Of a stretch of DNA of 64,000 bases, positions 53,835-63,786 are shown one piece after another. The DNA comes from Roseobacter sp. (GTDB lineage: Bacteria; Pseudomonadota; Alphaproteobacteria; Rhodobacterales; Rhodobacteraceae). Below the pieces are notes generated by a model. The model was not told where the DNA came from. It was given only the letters and a program-made list of their open reading frames with translations, and made no database searches. The DNA is taken from contig JADFAE010000013.1 in the NCBI GenBank assembly GCA_015665415.1, forward strand, positions 62,001 through 126,000, written 5' to 3'. The position numbers and the translations under genes were made by a program. Within the stretch, counting starts at the first letter, position 1. Each line of letters opens with the position of its first letter.

Positions 53835-53859
53835 GGTAGGGCGCCAGGCGCGCCCTGCC
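53835..53859 (+). repeat. Hairpin between potF and potG
   Basis: A 10-bp stem with one G-U pair (GGTAGGGCGC and GCGCCCTGCC) and a five-base loop in the 124 bp spacer after the binding-protein gene. No T-run; probably a stabilising or partial-attenuation element, like the one at 47760 in the other operon. Confidence 0.55.
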
Positions 53860-53940
53860 TATTTCCAATTTGCACCAAACTTTCTGATCTAACGCGGCCC
53901 ACCCGGGCTGCGATTTCAGAACCTGCGGGGGAACAGCAGC

Positions 53941-55064
<1,124 letters not shown>

Positions 55065-55068
<4 letters not shown>

Positions 55069-55949
55069 TGCGCCGCTTTTTCCTGATCTCCGTTCCCTAT
55101 GTCTGGCTGCTGGCACTCTTCTTGGTGCCCTTTGTCATCGTGTTGAAAATCTCGCTTTCGGACGTCGAGCTGGCCCGTCCGCCCTATACGCCGCATTTTG
55201 ACTGGGCCACCGGGGTCTGGGCTTTCTTGTCAGAGCTGGATTTTGAGAACTTCACCTGGCTTGCCGAGGACGATCTCTATTGGAAGGCCTACCTCAGCTC
55301 CTTCAAGATCGCCCTGATCTCGACCCTGCTGACCCTGCTGGTGGGCTATCCGATGGCCTATGCCATGGCCCGCGCCCCGTCAGAGTGGCGCGCGACCCTG
55401 ATGATGCTGGTAATTCTGCCGTTCTGGACCAGCTTTCTGATCCGGGTCTATGCCTGGATGGGGATCCTGTCGAACGAGGGGTTCCTGAACCAGTTCCTGA
55501 TGTGGACCGGGGTGATCTCGGAACCGCTGACCATCCTCAACACCAATACCGCGGTCTATATCGGCATCGTTTATACCTATCTTCCCTTCATGATTCTGCC
55601 GATCTATGCCGCGCTTGAACGGCTGGACGAATCCCTGATTGAGGCCGCCGAGGATCTGGGCTGTTCCCGCCTTTCGGCCTTTTGGCTGGTGACCATCCCG
55701 CTGTCGAAAACCGGCATCATTGCCGGCTCCTTCCTGGTTTTCATTCCGGTCTTGGGCGAATTCGTCATCCCGTCGCTGTTGGGTGGATCCGACACGCTGA
55801 TGATCGGCAAGGTCTTGTGGGAAGAGTTCTTCTCCAACCGCGATTGGCCGGTGGCCTCTGCCGTGGCAGTGGTTCTGTTGCTGCTGTTGATCATTCCCAT
55901 CGTGCTGTTCCAGCGCAATCAGCAAAAACAGCAGGAGGCCGAACAATGA
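55065..55949 (+). CDS. potH: Putrescine-type ABC transporter permease (PotH-like)
   Basis: A 294-residue inner-membrane permease. The first helix ISVPYVWLLALFLVPFVIVL is followed by the PotB/PotH-type periplasmic loop (YTPHFDWATGVWAFLSELDF), then five more helices. VILPFWTSFLIRVYAWMGIL and the EAA coupling motif DLGCSRLSAFWLVTIPLSKT are clear. It overlaps potG by four bases and potI by four bases, so translation is coupled along the operon. Confidence 0.94.
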
Positions 55950-56761
55950 GACGCATGAGTTGGTTCAATACCGTATCGCTGACCCTTGGCTTTGCCTTCC
56001 TTTACGTGCCGATGCTGATTCTGGTGATCTACAGTTTCAACGAAAGCAAACTGGTCACGGTCTGGGCCGGGTTCTCGACCAAATGGTACGGCGAGCTGCT
56101 GCAGAACGAGGCCTTCCTCAATGCCGCCTGGGTGACGCTCAAGGTGGCGGTGATGTCCTCGACCATTGCCACGGTGCTGGGCACCATGGCCGCCTATGTG
56201 CTGGTGCGCGGCGGGCGGTTCATGGGGCGCACGCTGTTCTCCGGCATGATTTACGCGCCCTTGGTGATGCCCGAAGTCATCACCGGTCTGTCGCTGCTGT
56301 TGCTGTTTATCGGCATTGGGCTGGACCGGGGTGTGATGACCATCGTGCTGGCCCATACTACCTTTTCGATGTGCTATGTCTCAGTGGTGGTCTCCTCGCG
56401 ACTGGTCACCTTTGACAAGTCCCTTGAGGAGGCGGCGCTGGATCTGGGCTGCTCTCCTTCCGAGGCCTTTCGGCTGGTCACCCTGCCAATCATTGCCCCT
56501 GCAGTGATTTCCGGCTGGCTTCTGGCCTTTACCCTGTCGCTGGATGATCTGGTGATTGCCTCTTTCACCTCGGGACCTGCGGCCACCACCCTGCCGATCA
56601 AGATCTATTCCGCAGTGCGCCTGGGGGTCAGCCCCGAAATCAACGCGCTGTCTACCCTGATGATTGCCATCGTCACCCTGGGCGTCATCACTGCATCGCT
56701 GGTCAACAAGCGCCAGATGGTGCGGCAGAAACGCGATGCTCAGGCGGCTGAGCGCGGCTGA
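55946..56761 (+). CDS. potI: Putrescine-type ABC transporter permease (PotI-like)
   Basis: A 271-residue inner-membrane permease and partner of PotH. Six hydrophobic segments start with LTLGFAFLYVPMLILVIYSF; the PotC/PotI signature YSFNESKLVTVWAGFSTKWY follows. The EAA motif reads DLGCSPSEAFRLVTLPIIAP. The ATG at 55946 overlaps the potH stop (ATGA); GGAGG lies nine bases before it inside potH. Its stop shares one base with the oxidase start (TGATG). Confidence 0.94.
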   Translation: MRRMSWFNTVSLTLGFAFLYVPMLILVIYSFNESKLVTVWAGFSTKWYGELLQNEAFLNAAWVTLKVAVMSSTIATVLGTMAAYVLVRGGRFMGRTLFSGMIYAPLVMPEVITGLSLLLLFIGIGLDRGVMTIVLAHTTFSMCYVSVVVSSRLVTFDKSLEEAALDLGCSPSEAFRLVTLPIIAPAVISGWLLAFTLSLDDLVIASFTSGPAATTLPIKIYSAVRLGVSPEINALSTLMIAIVTLGVITASLVNKRQMVRQKRDAQAAERG

Positions 56762-58092
56762 TGAAGCGGATCTTTTCCGACTATGCCTATGGTCCCGGCC
56801 CCCGCAACAATTGCTGGTGGGACGAGACCATAGCCACCCCGATCTGGCCTGAGCAGAGCGGAGAATTGCAGGTGGATGTTGCCGTCATTGGCGGAGGTTT
56901 CACCGGTCTGTCCGCAGCCCTGCATCTGGCAGAGGCTGGTGCTTCCGTTGCCCTGCTCGAGGCCGAATCCCCAGCCTGGGGGGCCTCTGGACGCAATGGT
57001 GGCTTTTGTTGCCTGGGGGGCTCCAAGCTCTCCGCGCAGGCTATGCGGCGCAAATACGGCACCCAGGCCACAGCCACTTATGAGGCAGGGGAAGAGGCCG
57101 CCGTGGCCCTGGTTGCGGATCTTTTGACAAAACATGGCATCCAGGCTGACACCCATTCCAAGGGAGAAACCCGGCTGGCCCATGGCCCCCGTGCCCTCAA
57201 GGCGATGGCGCGGGAAGCAGCGGCCCTGAAGGCAGCTGGTGAGGAGGTCGAATTCCTCCAGCGCCATCAACTGGCCGATGCCGGCTTGAATGGTGAGTTC
57301 CACGGCGCCCTGACCACGCCGGTCGGCTTTGGGCTCAACCCGCGCAAATACCTGTTTGGACTGGCGCAGGCTGCCAAAGACGCCGGGGCACAACTGTTTC
57401 AGAACAGTCCTGCGCTCAGGATCGAATCCCCAGGCAATCTCCTCCTTGTCACCACCCCCAAAGGCGCGGTTCGCAGCAATCAGGTCATCATTGCCACCAA
57501 TGGCTATTCCTCTGACGACCTGCCGCACTGGCTGTCGGCGCGCTATATGCCAACCCAATCCACCGCCATGGTGACCCGCCCCCTCAGCGAGGCAGAGCTG
57601 CAGGCACAGGGCTGGTTCAGCGATCAGATGGCCTATGACAGCCGCAACATGCTACACTATTTCCGCCTGATGCCGGACCGGCGGTTCCTGTTTGGCATGC
57701 GTGGCGGGCTGATTGCCTCGCCGCGCAATGAGGCTGCTATTCGCCGCAAACTGCGCGCCGATTTTGAATCGCTGTTCCCAAAGTGGAGCGAGGTCGAAAC
57801 CACCCATTGCTGGTCTGGCATGGTCAGCCTCTCGCGCGATCTGGTGCCCTTTGTTGGTGCCATCCCGGATCATCCCGGGTTGTTTGCCGGGCTTTGCTAT
57901 CATGGAAATGGCGTAGCCATGGGCAGCTATGCCGGTCGGTTACTGGCGGATCTGACGCTGGGCAAGACACCGGATCTGCCCTACTCAAAGGTGATGCAAC
58001 AGCTGCAAAAATTCCCGTTTGGCGCGGCGCGACGCCTGGTGATGCCGCCCGCCTATGCCCTGCTGGGGATGATCGACCGTCTGAGCGCCTGA
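56761..58092 (+). CDS. FAD-dependent oxidoreductase, gamma-glutamylputrescine oxidase-like
   Basis: Flavoprotein of 443 residues in the DAO/PuuB-like group. The dinucleotide fold is VDVAVIGGGFTGLSAALHLA near residue 39, followed by ESPAWGASGRNGGFCCLGGS, a typical FAD-site segment, and the C-terminal GLCYHGNGVAMGSYAGRLLA. It begins with SDYAYGPGPRNNCWWDETI, as PuuB-like proteins do. It is translationally coupled to potI, so it should act on an imported amine or its glutamyl conjugate. No gamma-glutamylputrescine synthetase is in the window. Its 3' end overlaps the opposing phosphotransferase gene by 40 bases. Confidence 0.88.
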   Translation: MKRIFSDYAYGPGPRNNCWWDETIATPIWPEQSGELQVDVAVIGGGFTGLSAALHLAEAGASVALLEAESPAWGASGRNGGFCCLGGSKLSAQAMRRKYGTQATATYEAGEEAAVALVADLLTKHGIQADTHSKGETRLAHGPRALKAMAREAAALKAAGEEVEFLQRHQLADAGLNGEFHGALTTPVGFGLNPRKYLFGLAQAAKDAGAQLFQNSPALRIESPGNLLLVTTPKGAVRSNQVIIATNGYSSDDLPHWLSARYMPTQSTAMVTRPLSEAELQAQGWFSDQMAYDSRNMLHYFRLMPDRRFLFGMRGGLIASPRNEAAIRRKLRADFESLFPKWSEVETTHCWSGMVSLSRDLVPFVGAIPDHPGLFAGLCYHGNGVAMGSYAGRLLADLTLGKTPDLPYSKVMQQLQKFPFGAARRLVMPPAYALLGMIDRLSA

Positions 58093-58895
58093 ACTTCCAG
58101 CTCCAGCGCACTGCGATCGAGCGGCGCGCCGCCCTGGCTGCGCCACAGGCAATAGGCCGCCATGCGCCAGTGAAACCAGGGCCTCAGCGCCAAATAGCGC
58201 CCAACAATGCGCGGGTCGGGATAGGCGGCAAGAAACGCCTCGCTCTCCTGGGGGGCAAGCACTGTGCCACGATAAAGAAATTGCATCGCCGGTGACAGGA
58301 ACAGCGCCAGATCCTCGGCCGGGTCCCCGTGCTGCGGACATTGCCAGTCAATCAGCGTGAGCGTGCCGTCATGGGCCAACAGATTACCGGGCACCGGGTC
58401 GCCATGGATCAGCACCCGCTGCCGATTGGGCGGCACCTGGCCAATAGGGCGCAAATCCTGCAGCAGCGCCAGCAAGGGTTCATCCTGCGGACAGCGCGCC
58501 AGAATCGCCGCGCTCTGCTGTTCCAGCTGGCGACTGCCGTTGCGGCCCATTGGCAGATCCGGCATCAACGACTGGTCGTGCAAGCGGCCCAACAGCTGCG
58601 CCACATGCGGGGTATCGCTCTGCCAGGGCGCGCCGGTGATGTGACTATAGGCCAACCAGCTGCACCCCTCGAACTGCCCAGAGGCCACCAAAGCAGGCAC
58701 CATGCCGGTTCCCGACAGCGCCTCGAGCGCAGAGATTTCGCGAGAGGGATCGTTGTCGAACAATGGGTTATCGGCCCGGTTCAGGTAGAGTTTCACCACC
58801 AGATCACCCGCGCGCCAGACCCGGTTGGAGCGCCCCCCCAACAATGGCAAGGGCGCAGGAACCTCTAGCCCCTGCGCCGCAAGCGATTGAAACAA
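58053..58895 (-). CDS. Aminoglycoside phosphotransferase-family kinase
   Basis: A 280-residue APH/choline-kinase-like protein. The catalytic loop is LIHGDPVPGNLLAHDG and the metal motif LIDWQCPQHGDPAEDLALFL; the ATP-lysine is in DLVVKLYLNRAD. The natural substrate is unknown; such genes often phosphorylate small metabolites. The first canonical start is the TTG at 58893-58895, but it has no ribosome site. The frame stays open upstream to a CTG at 58926-58928 that has AGGAGG seven to eight bases before it, so the real protein may start there with 11 more residues (PGQDFDFDQR). Confidence 0.82.
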   Translation of the reverse strand: MFQSLAAQGLEVPAPLPLLGGRSNRVWRAGDLVVKLYLNRADNPLFDNDPSREISALEALSGTGMVPALVASGQFEGCSWLAYSHITGAPWQSDTPHVAQLLGRLHDQSLMPDLPMGRNGSRQLEQQSAAILARCPQDEPLLALLQDLRPIGQVPPNRQRVLIHGDPVPGNLLAHDGTLTLIDWQCPQHGDPAEDLALFLSPAMQFLYRGTVLAPQESEAFLAAYPDPRIVGRYLALRPWFHWRMAAYCLWRSQGGAPLDRSALELEVQALRRSIIPSRA

Positions 58896-59013
58896 CCGCT
58901 GATCAAAATCAAAATCCTGGCCCGGCAGCTCTCTGCCCTCCTGTCAGCGCCTTCCGTAGACGAGGCTGACATCATTTTTGCCAAAGTCACAAGGCCGCAA
59001 AGCCACAACCTAT

Positions 59014-59706
59014 TTAGGTTGCGATCTCTTCCTCACCTTCAGCGTTTGGATCACGGAGCGCCGTGACAGAGGTCGCCAGGATCGGATTTCCGGTCTCGGT
59101 GATCAGGATCACTTCGCTGCCCTGCATCTGGGTCTCGTGAACATCCACATAGACTTCGGCCACTTCGCTCATGATGACCTCGCCATTCATCATGCTTTCA
59201 ACAACAAAGCTATAGGCACCGGCGGCCATGGTATCACCCTCGAAGTTGGTGCCGTCCCATTCATAGGGATCCGCCGAAACCGGCAAAGTGATCCGGTTCA
59301 CTTCGTCGCCCTCTTCGTCCCTGACAACCAAAGTTACATCATCAGAGGACGCCGCTGGATTTGGTGCGACAACAATCGGAGTACTGCCATCAAACTGGGC
59401 AGAAGTTGCGGCGCGGACTTCCATCCCGACCCAACCGGTCAGGGATGCCATGTTGCCAAGGTTGAGCTGCGCTTGCACCGTGCTCAGGTTGTCATTGGTC
59501 AGAACTTGCTGTTCCACCATGGAGAACTCGGCCAGCTGCGAGGCATATTCAGTGCCGTCCATCGGCTCCAGCGGATCCTGATGCGTCGCCTGTGCCGTGA
59601 GCAACTTGATAAATGTGTCAAAATCCGATGTCAAAGACGTGGAACCAGTCGAACCTGATGATGTTCCGGTTGCCGTCGTTCCAACGGAAGAAACTTCTGA
59701 AGTCAT
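59014..59706 (-). CDS. flgD: Flagellar hook capping protein FlgD
   Basis: Scaffold protein that caps the growing hook. The 230-residue product has the conserved N-terminal region FDTFIKLLTAQATHQDPLEP and MDGTEYASQLAEFSMVEQQV (about 30-68), then a beta-rich C-terminal part with the FLG-Ig-like segment YEWDGTNFEGDTMAAGAYSF. The N-terminus is Ser/Thr/Gly-rich, as usual. It follows fliK with two bases between stop and start, so the pair is co-translated. Confidence 0.95.
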   Translation of the reverse strand: MTSEVSSVGTTATGTSSGSTGSTSLTSDFDTFIKLLTAQATHQDPLEPMDGTEYASQLAEFSMVEQQVLTNDNLSTVQAQLNLGNMASLTGWVGMEVRAATSAQFDGSTPIVVAPNPAASSDDVTLVVRDEEGDEVNRITLPVSADPYEWDGTNFEGDTMAAGAYSFVVESMMNGEVIMSEVAEVYVDVHETQMQGSEVILITETGNPILATSVTALRDPNAEGEEEIAT

Positions 59707-59708
59707 TT

Positions 59709-61493
59709 CTAGACCCTCATATCCACCCCGGCACCGCCGAGGTTCAAATGTTGTATTGCGGTTTCGGCGACTTCAGCCGTCACCAGTTCTTCGGATGTAC
59801 CGGTCCCGGATTGACCGCTGCCAGCCGATGTCTCCGAATCCGCCATGCCACCTCCGGCCGCAGCACCTTCACCGCTGAATTCGAAGGAGATATTATCAAA
59901 ACCCATCTTGCGGAATTCATCTGCTAGCTCATTGATGTGCCGCCGCATCAGGTCTGCCGTCTCTGGCCGTTCCGTCTGAATCACCATGGTGATGCCAGAA
60001 TCACTGGTGCTCACCCGCATTTTGACCCGGCCCAGTTCTTCAGGGTTCAAGGCCACATCAACGTTGCGATCCCCCTTGGCCACAAAAGCCGCAGCCAGCT
60101 GGGCCCCGATTTGACGCGGAACCTCTGGGCGGTGCACCGTCCCGGGCTGCAAAGCCGCCTCAGTCAGGATCTGCGACAAGCCGCGCCAATCGGCACCCAG
60201 CTCTCCGCTGAGAAGCTGCGCATCACCCCGGGCACCCGCTGCGGAAACATCCGCCTCCAGAGCCTGGGCCACAAAGGCCTGCTGAACCGCACTCATCTGC
60301 GCTGTTGCCGTTGCTTTGGTGGCGGCTGTGGCCCCTGTTTCGGTGCGGGTCGCCGAAGTCGTACTCTCTATTTCCCGCGCTTCCATGGCGCGTCCCTGCG
60401 CCCGTCGGCCCGGCTCTGCCGCACCTGTGGCTCGGACCTGTCCTGCCACCGACGCTGCCACCTCAGCCGGGATGCCCGGCTTGCGGGTCCCGTCACGGAC
60501 AATCGCCTCGACATCCACTTCTGCCTCGGCTTCATCACTTTGCGGTACTTCGCTCAGCGCGACTGTCATCCCTTGGGATGTCTCGCCTGTCTTCGCCGTG
60601 ACAGCAGGCGCTGCAGATGCAATTGATCTGGCACCAGCGCGCTGCTGCGTGCCGTTTTGTACCTGCGCCGTGTCACCGTTGCGTGGGGCTACAACGCTCT
60701 CTGCGCGCTCTTCTTTCGTCAGCTGGGTGTCCAGCCCCTTGCCCTTGCCCGCATCTTCACCCACCAAAGCCCCTGCAGCGCCATTTGCGCTTGGGGTTTC
60801 AGCGGTGCGAGTCTTGGCCGGATCGACCTCCACTGCGGCGCGCCCGACAGGAGAATCGGTTGTTTCAGAAGCGCCCTCGGCAGAGCTCGCGATATGCTTT
60901 GTGCTCGCCGACGCGGAGCCATCTTCGACATTTGCTTGCAAAGAAGAGCCAGCTTCTGGGACCCCTGCAGCGGCTTTTTGCGCCGCTACGGTCAATTTGG
61001 GATCATCTCCTTGCGGCGCAGAAGCTGGTGTTGCCTCGCTCCGCATAGCCGCAATCGAACCAAGCTCGTCAGCGGCCTCAACCAAACCAGCTGCATCCTG
61101 CGACGCTTCGATCTCAGCGGGGAGAGCATCTGCCTCACTCTCTGTCTGCGTCTGCGCAGACTCGGTCGAAGCAACATCTGAACTGTCCGATTCGCTCTGC
61201 GTGGCATCACCTTCACCACCCGCGGCATCTGCCTGGACCTCCTCCTCTGGGGATTGGTCCTGTGCATTTTGCGCAGTGGCTTTGCTCTCGTCCACCTGAT
61301 CGGCCGCCTGGTCCGGCCGCTGGCTCGAATCATATTCTGAAGCTGAATTTTTCTCGTATTGCCTCGAACGATCATTGAGGTGATCGGAGAAACTGCGAGT
61401 GTCTTGCTGCCGCCCCGGGCCTTCTGTCGCCTTGGCGGGAAGCGGGTCAGCGGCGCTGCCGCTCGGCTGACCAAAGAGTACATTTGTAAGCAT
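59709..61493 (-). CDS. fliK: Flagellar hook-length control protein FliK
   Basis: Molecular ruler that stops hook growth and switches export to filament proteins. The 594-residue chain is mostly disordered and acidic (Ala, Glu, Ser, Thr, Gln-rich, about 1-430), as expected for a ruler. The folded C-terminal domain (about 455-545) has the family hallmark DVALNPEELGRVKMRVSTSD, and TERPETADLMRRHINELADE. It is the first gene of the minus-strand flagellar unit, diverging from the rod-binding gene with 129 bp between. Confidence 0.92.
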   Translation of the reverse strand: MLTNVLFGQPSGSAADPLPAKATEGPGRQQDTRSFSDHLNDRSRQYEKNSASEYDSSQRPDQAADQVDESKATAQNAQDQSPEEEVQADAAGGEGDATQSESDSSDVASTESAQTQTESEADALPAEIEASQDAAGLVEAADELGSIAAMRSEATPASAPQGDDPKLTVAAQKAAAGVPEAGSSLQANVEDGSASASTKHIASSAEGASETTDSPVGRAAVEVDPAKTRTAETPSANGAAGALVGEDAGKGKGLDTQLTKEERAESVVAPRNGDTAQVQNGTQQRAGARSIASAAPAVTAKTGETSQGMTVALSEVPQSDEAEAEVDVEAIVRDGTRKPGIPAEVAASVAGQVRATGAAEPGRRAQGRAMEAREIESTTSATRTETGATAATKATATAQMSAVQQAFVAQALEADVSAAGARGDAQLLSGELGADWRGLSQILTEAALQPGTVHRPEVPRQIGAQLAAAFVAKGDRNVDVALNPEELGRVKMRVSTSDSGITMVIQTERPETADLMRRHINELADEFRKMGFDNISFEFSGEGAAAGGGMADSETSAGSGQSGTGTSEELVTAEVAETAIQHLNLGGAGVDMRV

Positions 61494-61539
61494 AGGATTC
61501 CAGACATTCTATCTCGAGTATCCCGACCTCTACCCCAAA

Positions 61540-61562
61540 GCGGTTACGGTAATTTTAACCGC
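61540..61562. promoter_or_regulatory. Inverted repeat between divergent flagellar operons
   Basis: GCGGTTA-N9-TAACCGC, a perfect 7-bp dyad, in the 129 bp region between fliK and the rod-binding gene. The arm TTAACC resembles a CtrA half-site, here in inverted order. It is central enough to serve both directions. Confidence 0.45.
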
Positions 61563-61622
61563 TCCTGAGGCATTCTCTGAAAAATCAAAGCAATTCGAAA
61601 TGAAACTGAACAGAGGTGCAGG

Positions 61623-61919
61623 ATGCCCAATCTGACGACAGTTCAACACGCAACACCGCCCCCGCCCGACCTTCAAAATAAGTCGAGGGATGATGCCATG
61701 CGCGATGCAGCCTTCAAATTAGAGGCCTCATTTCTCACAGAAATGTTGAAATCGGCCGGGCTGGGAAAAAGCCGTGAAGGCCTGGGCGGCGGCGGTGCCG
61801 GAGAAGATCAGTTCAGCAGTTTTCTTGTTCGCGCGCAGGCCGAACAAATCACCGAAGCCGGCGGCATAGGCCTCGCCGAATCACTCTACAACGCATTGAA
61901 GGAATCCCAGAATGACTAA
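61623..61919 (+). CDS. Flagellar rod-binding protein (FlgJ N-terminal type)
   Basis: A 98-residue protein that helps rod assembly. It corresponds to the rod-binding domain of FlgJ alone: DAAFKLEASFLTEMLKSAGL and FSSFLVRAQAEQITEAGGIG, then LAESLYNAL, with no muramidase domain, as is normal in alphaproteobacteria. Glycine-rich linker GLGGGGAGED in the middle. The ATG follows GAGGTGCAGG. It overlaps flgN by eight bases. Confidence 0.9.
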   Translation: MPNLTTVQHATPPPPDLQNKSRDDAMRDAAFKLEASFLTEMLKSAGLGKSREGLGGGGAGEDQFSSFLVRAQAEQITEAGGIGLAESLYNALKESQND

Positions 61920-62271
61920 TCATGACCCCCAGAGCCTCATTGAAGAGCTCGATGAAATCCTTGACCAAGAGCGTCAGGCCCTAGTGCGCGGCGAGCTGGA
62001 TCAAATCGAAGCCCTGCTTAGCCGCAAGGAAGCCGCGATCAGCCGCCTCAATGCCTTTGAAGACTTGGAACGCGCGGCCCTGAACAAGGTGCAGACAAAA
62101 GTCTCTCGCAATCAGGAACTGCTCAACAGCGCAATGGAAGGCATTCGCAGTGTTGCCGCCCGCATGACAGAGCTGCGCCGGGTGAAAAAAGGTCTGGATG
62201 TCTATGACCGTACCGGTCGCAAAGCCCGCTATGGAACCACCATGGGGCAGCGCCTGGAAAAGCGGACCTGA
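61912..62271 (+). CDS. flgN: Flagellar export chaperone FlgN-like
   Basis: A 119-residue helical protein that in the family keeps hook-filament junction proteins FlgK and FlgL export-ready. The chain is almost all heptad-like (LIEELDEILDQERQALVRGE, EALLSRKEAAISRLNAFEDL, LNKVQTKVSRNQELLNSAME), as in FlgN. Overlap with the rod-binding gene implies co-translation. The C-terminal end (DRTGRKARYGTTMGQRLEKR) is basic. Identification rests on pattern and context rather than an invariant motif. Confidence 0.82.
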   Translation: MTNHDPQSLIEELDEILDQERQALVRGELDQIEALLSRKEAAISRLNAFEDLERAALNKVQTKVSRNQELLNSAMEGIRSVAARMTELRRVKKGLDVYDRTGRKARYGTTMGQRLEKRT

Positions 62272-62317
62272 GCCCGAGGCAATTTAGTGAAAATTCTAAG
62301 GAATGTGATTTTGGACA

Positions 62318-62332
62318 TTAGCACTCCCTTAG
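62318..62332. promoter_or_regulatory. CtrA-like box upstream of flagellin
   Basis: TTAG-CACTCCC-TTAG differs from TTAA-N7-TTAA by one base in each half-site and keeps the seven-base spacing. It lies about 155 bp upstream of the flagellin start, in the 215 bp gap after flgN. Confidence 0.35.
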
Positions 62333-62486
62333 CAACTTTGAACGCAATGTCTCCTTGCATCTCATCAATGAGGTGGCGCGGAAACCGACAGGTGGAACGC
62401 ATTGTCAGAAAGACGCCAAAGATCGCCCTTCGGGGCTGGGAAATCTAAGGGGCCAAAGTGCCTCTATCGCTAAAGGAATAAAAGCT

Positions 62487-63311
62487 ATGACCAGTATTCT
62501 GACAAACAACGGCGCAATGGTTGCTCTGCAGACCCTGTCGTCCATCAACAACGACCTGACCGATACCCAGAACCAGATTTCGACTGGCCTGGAAGTTGGT
62601 TCGGCCAAGGACAACTCGGCAATCTGGGCGATTTCCAAGGTTATGGAATCGGATGTTGCCGGTTTTGAAGCCGTTTCTGACTCTCTGTCCCTGGGTGAAT
62701 CGACTGTTGCTGTCGCAACCGCCGGTGCCGAGCAGATCCAGGAACTGCTTACACAGATGAAGGAAAAGGTTGTTGCCGGTACTGGCGAGAACGTTGACCA
62801 CGCCAAACTGACTGCAGACGTTGATGAGCTGAAAAACCAGATCACTTCGGTGATTGGTGCCTCCCAGTTCAATGGTGCCAACCTGCTGAACACTGCCGGT
62901 GGCGACATCACCGTTCTGTCTTCGCTTGACCGCGATGCTGCTGGTGCTGTGACCGCGTCGAACATCACCGTTGCCTCGGTGGATTTCGAAGCAGGCCTCG
63001 ACCTGACCACTGTCGTCGTGACCGACGCTACCAACGCCGAAGCTTCGATTGATGACATCGAAACTCTGATCCAGGCTGCGGTTGACGGTGCAGCGGCTCT
63101 TGGTGCGTCCGCAGCGCGTATCGAGCAGCAGTCCGAGTTTGTGGGCAAAGTGACCGACGCCATGAAGTCCGGCATCGGTTCGCTGGTGGATACCAACATG
63201 GAAGAGGCATCCGCTCGATTGAAGGCACTGCAGACACAGCAGCAGCTGGGCGTTCAGGCCCTTACCATTGCCAACTCGGCACCTGAAACCCTGCAGCAGC
63301 TGTTCCGCTAA
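62487..63311 (+). CDS. Flagellin
   Basis: Filament subunit of 274 residues, the short Caulobacter/Roseobacter form. Conserved terminal domains: MTSILTNNGAMVALQTLSSI, QISTGLEVGSAKDNSAIWAI at the N-terminus and EASARLKALQTQQQLGVQAL and SAPETLQQLFR at the C-terminus. The variable centre (about 145-200) is short and Ala/Val/Thr-rich. AAAGGA precedes the ATG by nine bases. A leader of up to about 200 bases precedes it, and the flagellin regulators flaF and flbT follow. Confidence 0.95.
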   Translation: MTSILTNNGAMVALQTLSSINNDLTDTQNQISTGLEVGSAKDNSAIWAISKVMESDVAGFEAVSDSLSLGESTVAVATAGAEQIQELLTQMKEKVVAGTGENVDHAKLTADVDELKNQITSVIGASQFNGANLLNTAGGDITVLSSLDRDAAGAVTASNITVASVDFEAGLDLTTVVVTDATNAEASIDDIETLIQAAVDGAAALGASAARIEQQSEFVGKVTDAMKSGIGSLVDTNMEEASARLKALQTQQQLGVQALTIANSAPETLQQLFR

Positions 63312-63321
63312 AGCACTTAAT

Positions 63322-63351
63322 CCGGGGCGTGCCATTCCTCGCGCGCCCCGG
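63322..63351 (+). terminator. Hairpin after flagellin
   Basis: Perfect 8-bp stem CCGGGGCG and CGCCCCGG with a 14-base loop, 11 bases past the flagellin stop. No T-run directly after it, so partial read-through to flaF is likely. Confidence 0.65.
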
Positions 63352-63397
63352 GTCCTACTTCACTAAGACCTAAAGAAATAATACGTTAGGATAACAC

Positions 63398-63784
63398 GTG
63401 AATGCCCTTCTGAAAGCGAAGAGTGCCTATTCGGCGGCAAAAGCCCCGACCCGTACGACCAAAGACCGGGAATATGATGTCATCGCGCGTGCGACGCATG
63501 GCCTGGCGGCCGCACACAAGACGGCCAGCCTCAATAAAGGCCCCGAAAGTTTCAGCATTTTGGCCGATGCCTTACACAAGAACCGAAAGATGTGGACGAT
63601 TTTCGAAGTGGATCTTGCTGCCAAGGAAAATGACTTGCCGCAAGACGTCAAAGAAAACCTGTTTTACCTAGCAGAATTTACCCGCCAACACACCAGCAAG
63701 GTCCTGTCGCGCAAAGCGAACGTGAGACCGCTGATCGAAGTCAACATGGCCATCATGCGTGGCCTCCGCAGCGGAGCGTCCTGA
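63398..63784 (+). CDS. flaF: Flagellar biosynthesis regulator FlaF
   Basis: A 128-residue helical protein needed in alphaproteobacteria for flagellin synthesis and secretion. Family segments are AYSAAKAPTRTTKDREYDVI, then NKGPESFSILADALHKNRKM and PQDVKENLFYLAEFTRQHTS. The start is GTG with TAGGAT seven bases upstream. flbT follows after two bases. In Caulobacter, FlaF and FlbT act in opposite ways on flagellin translation; the same arrangement here supports the call. Confidence 0.93.
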   Translation: MNALLKAKSAYSAAKAPTRTTKDREYDVIARATHGLAAAHKTASLNKGPESFSILADALHKNRKMWTIFEVDLAAKENDLPQDVKENLFYLAEFTRQHTSKVLSRKANVRPLIEVNMAIMRGLRSGAS

Positions 63785-63786
63785 AT

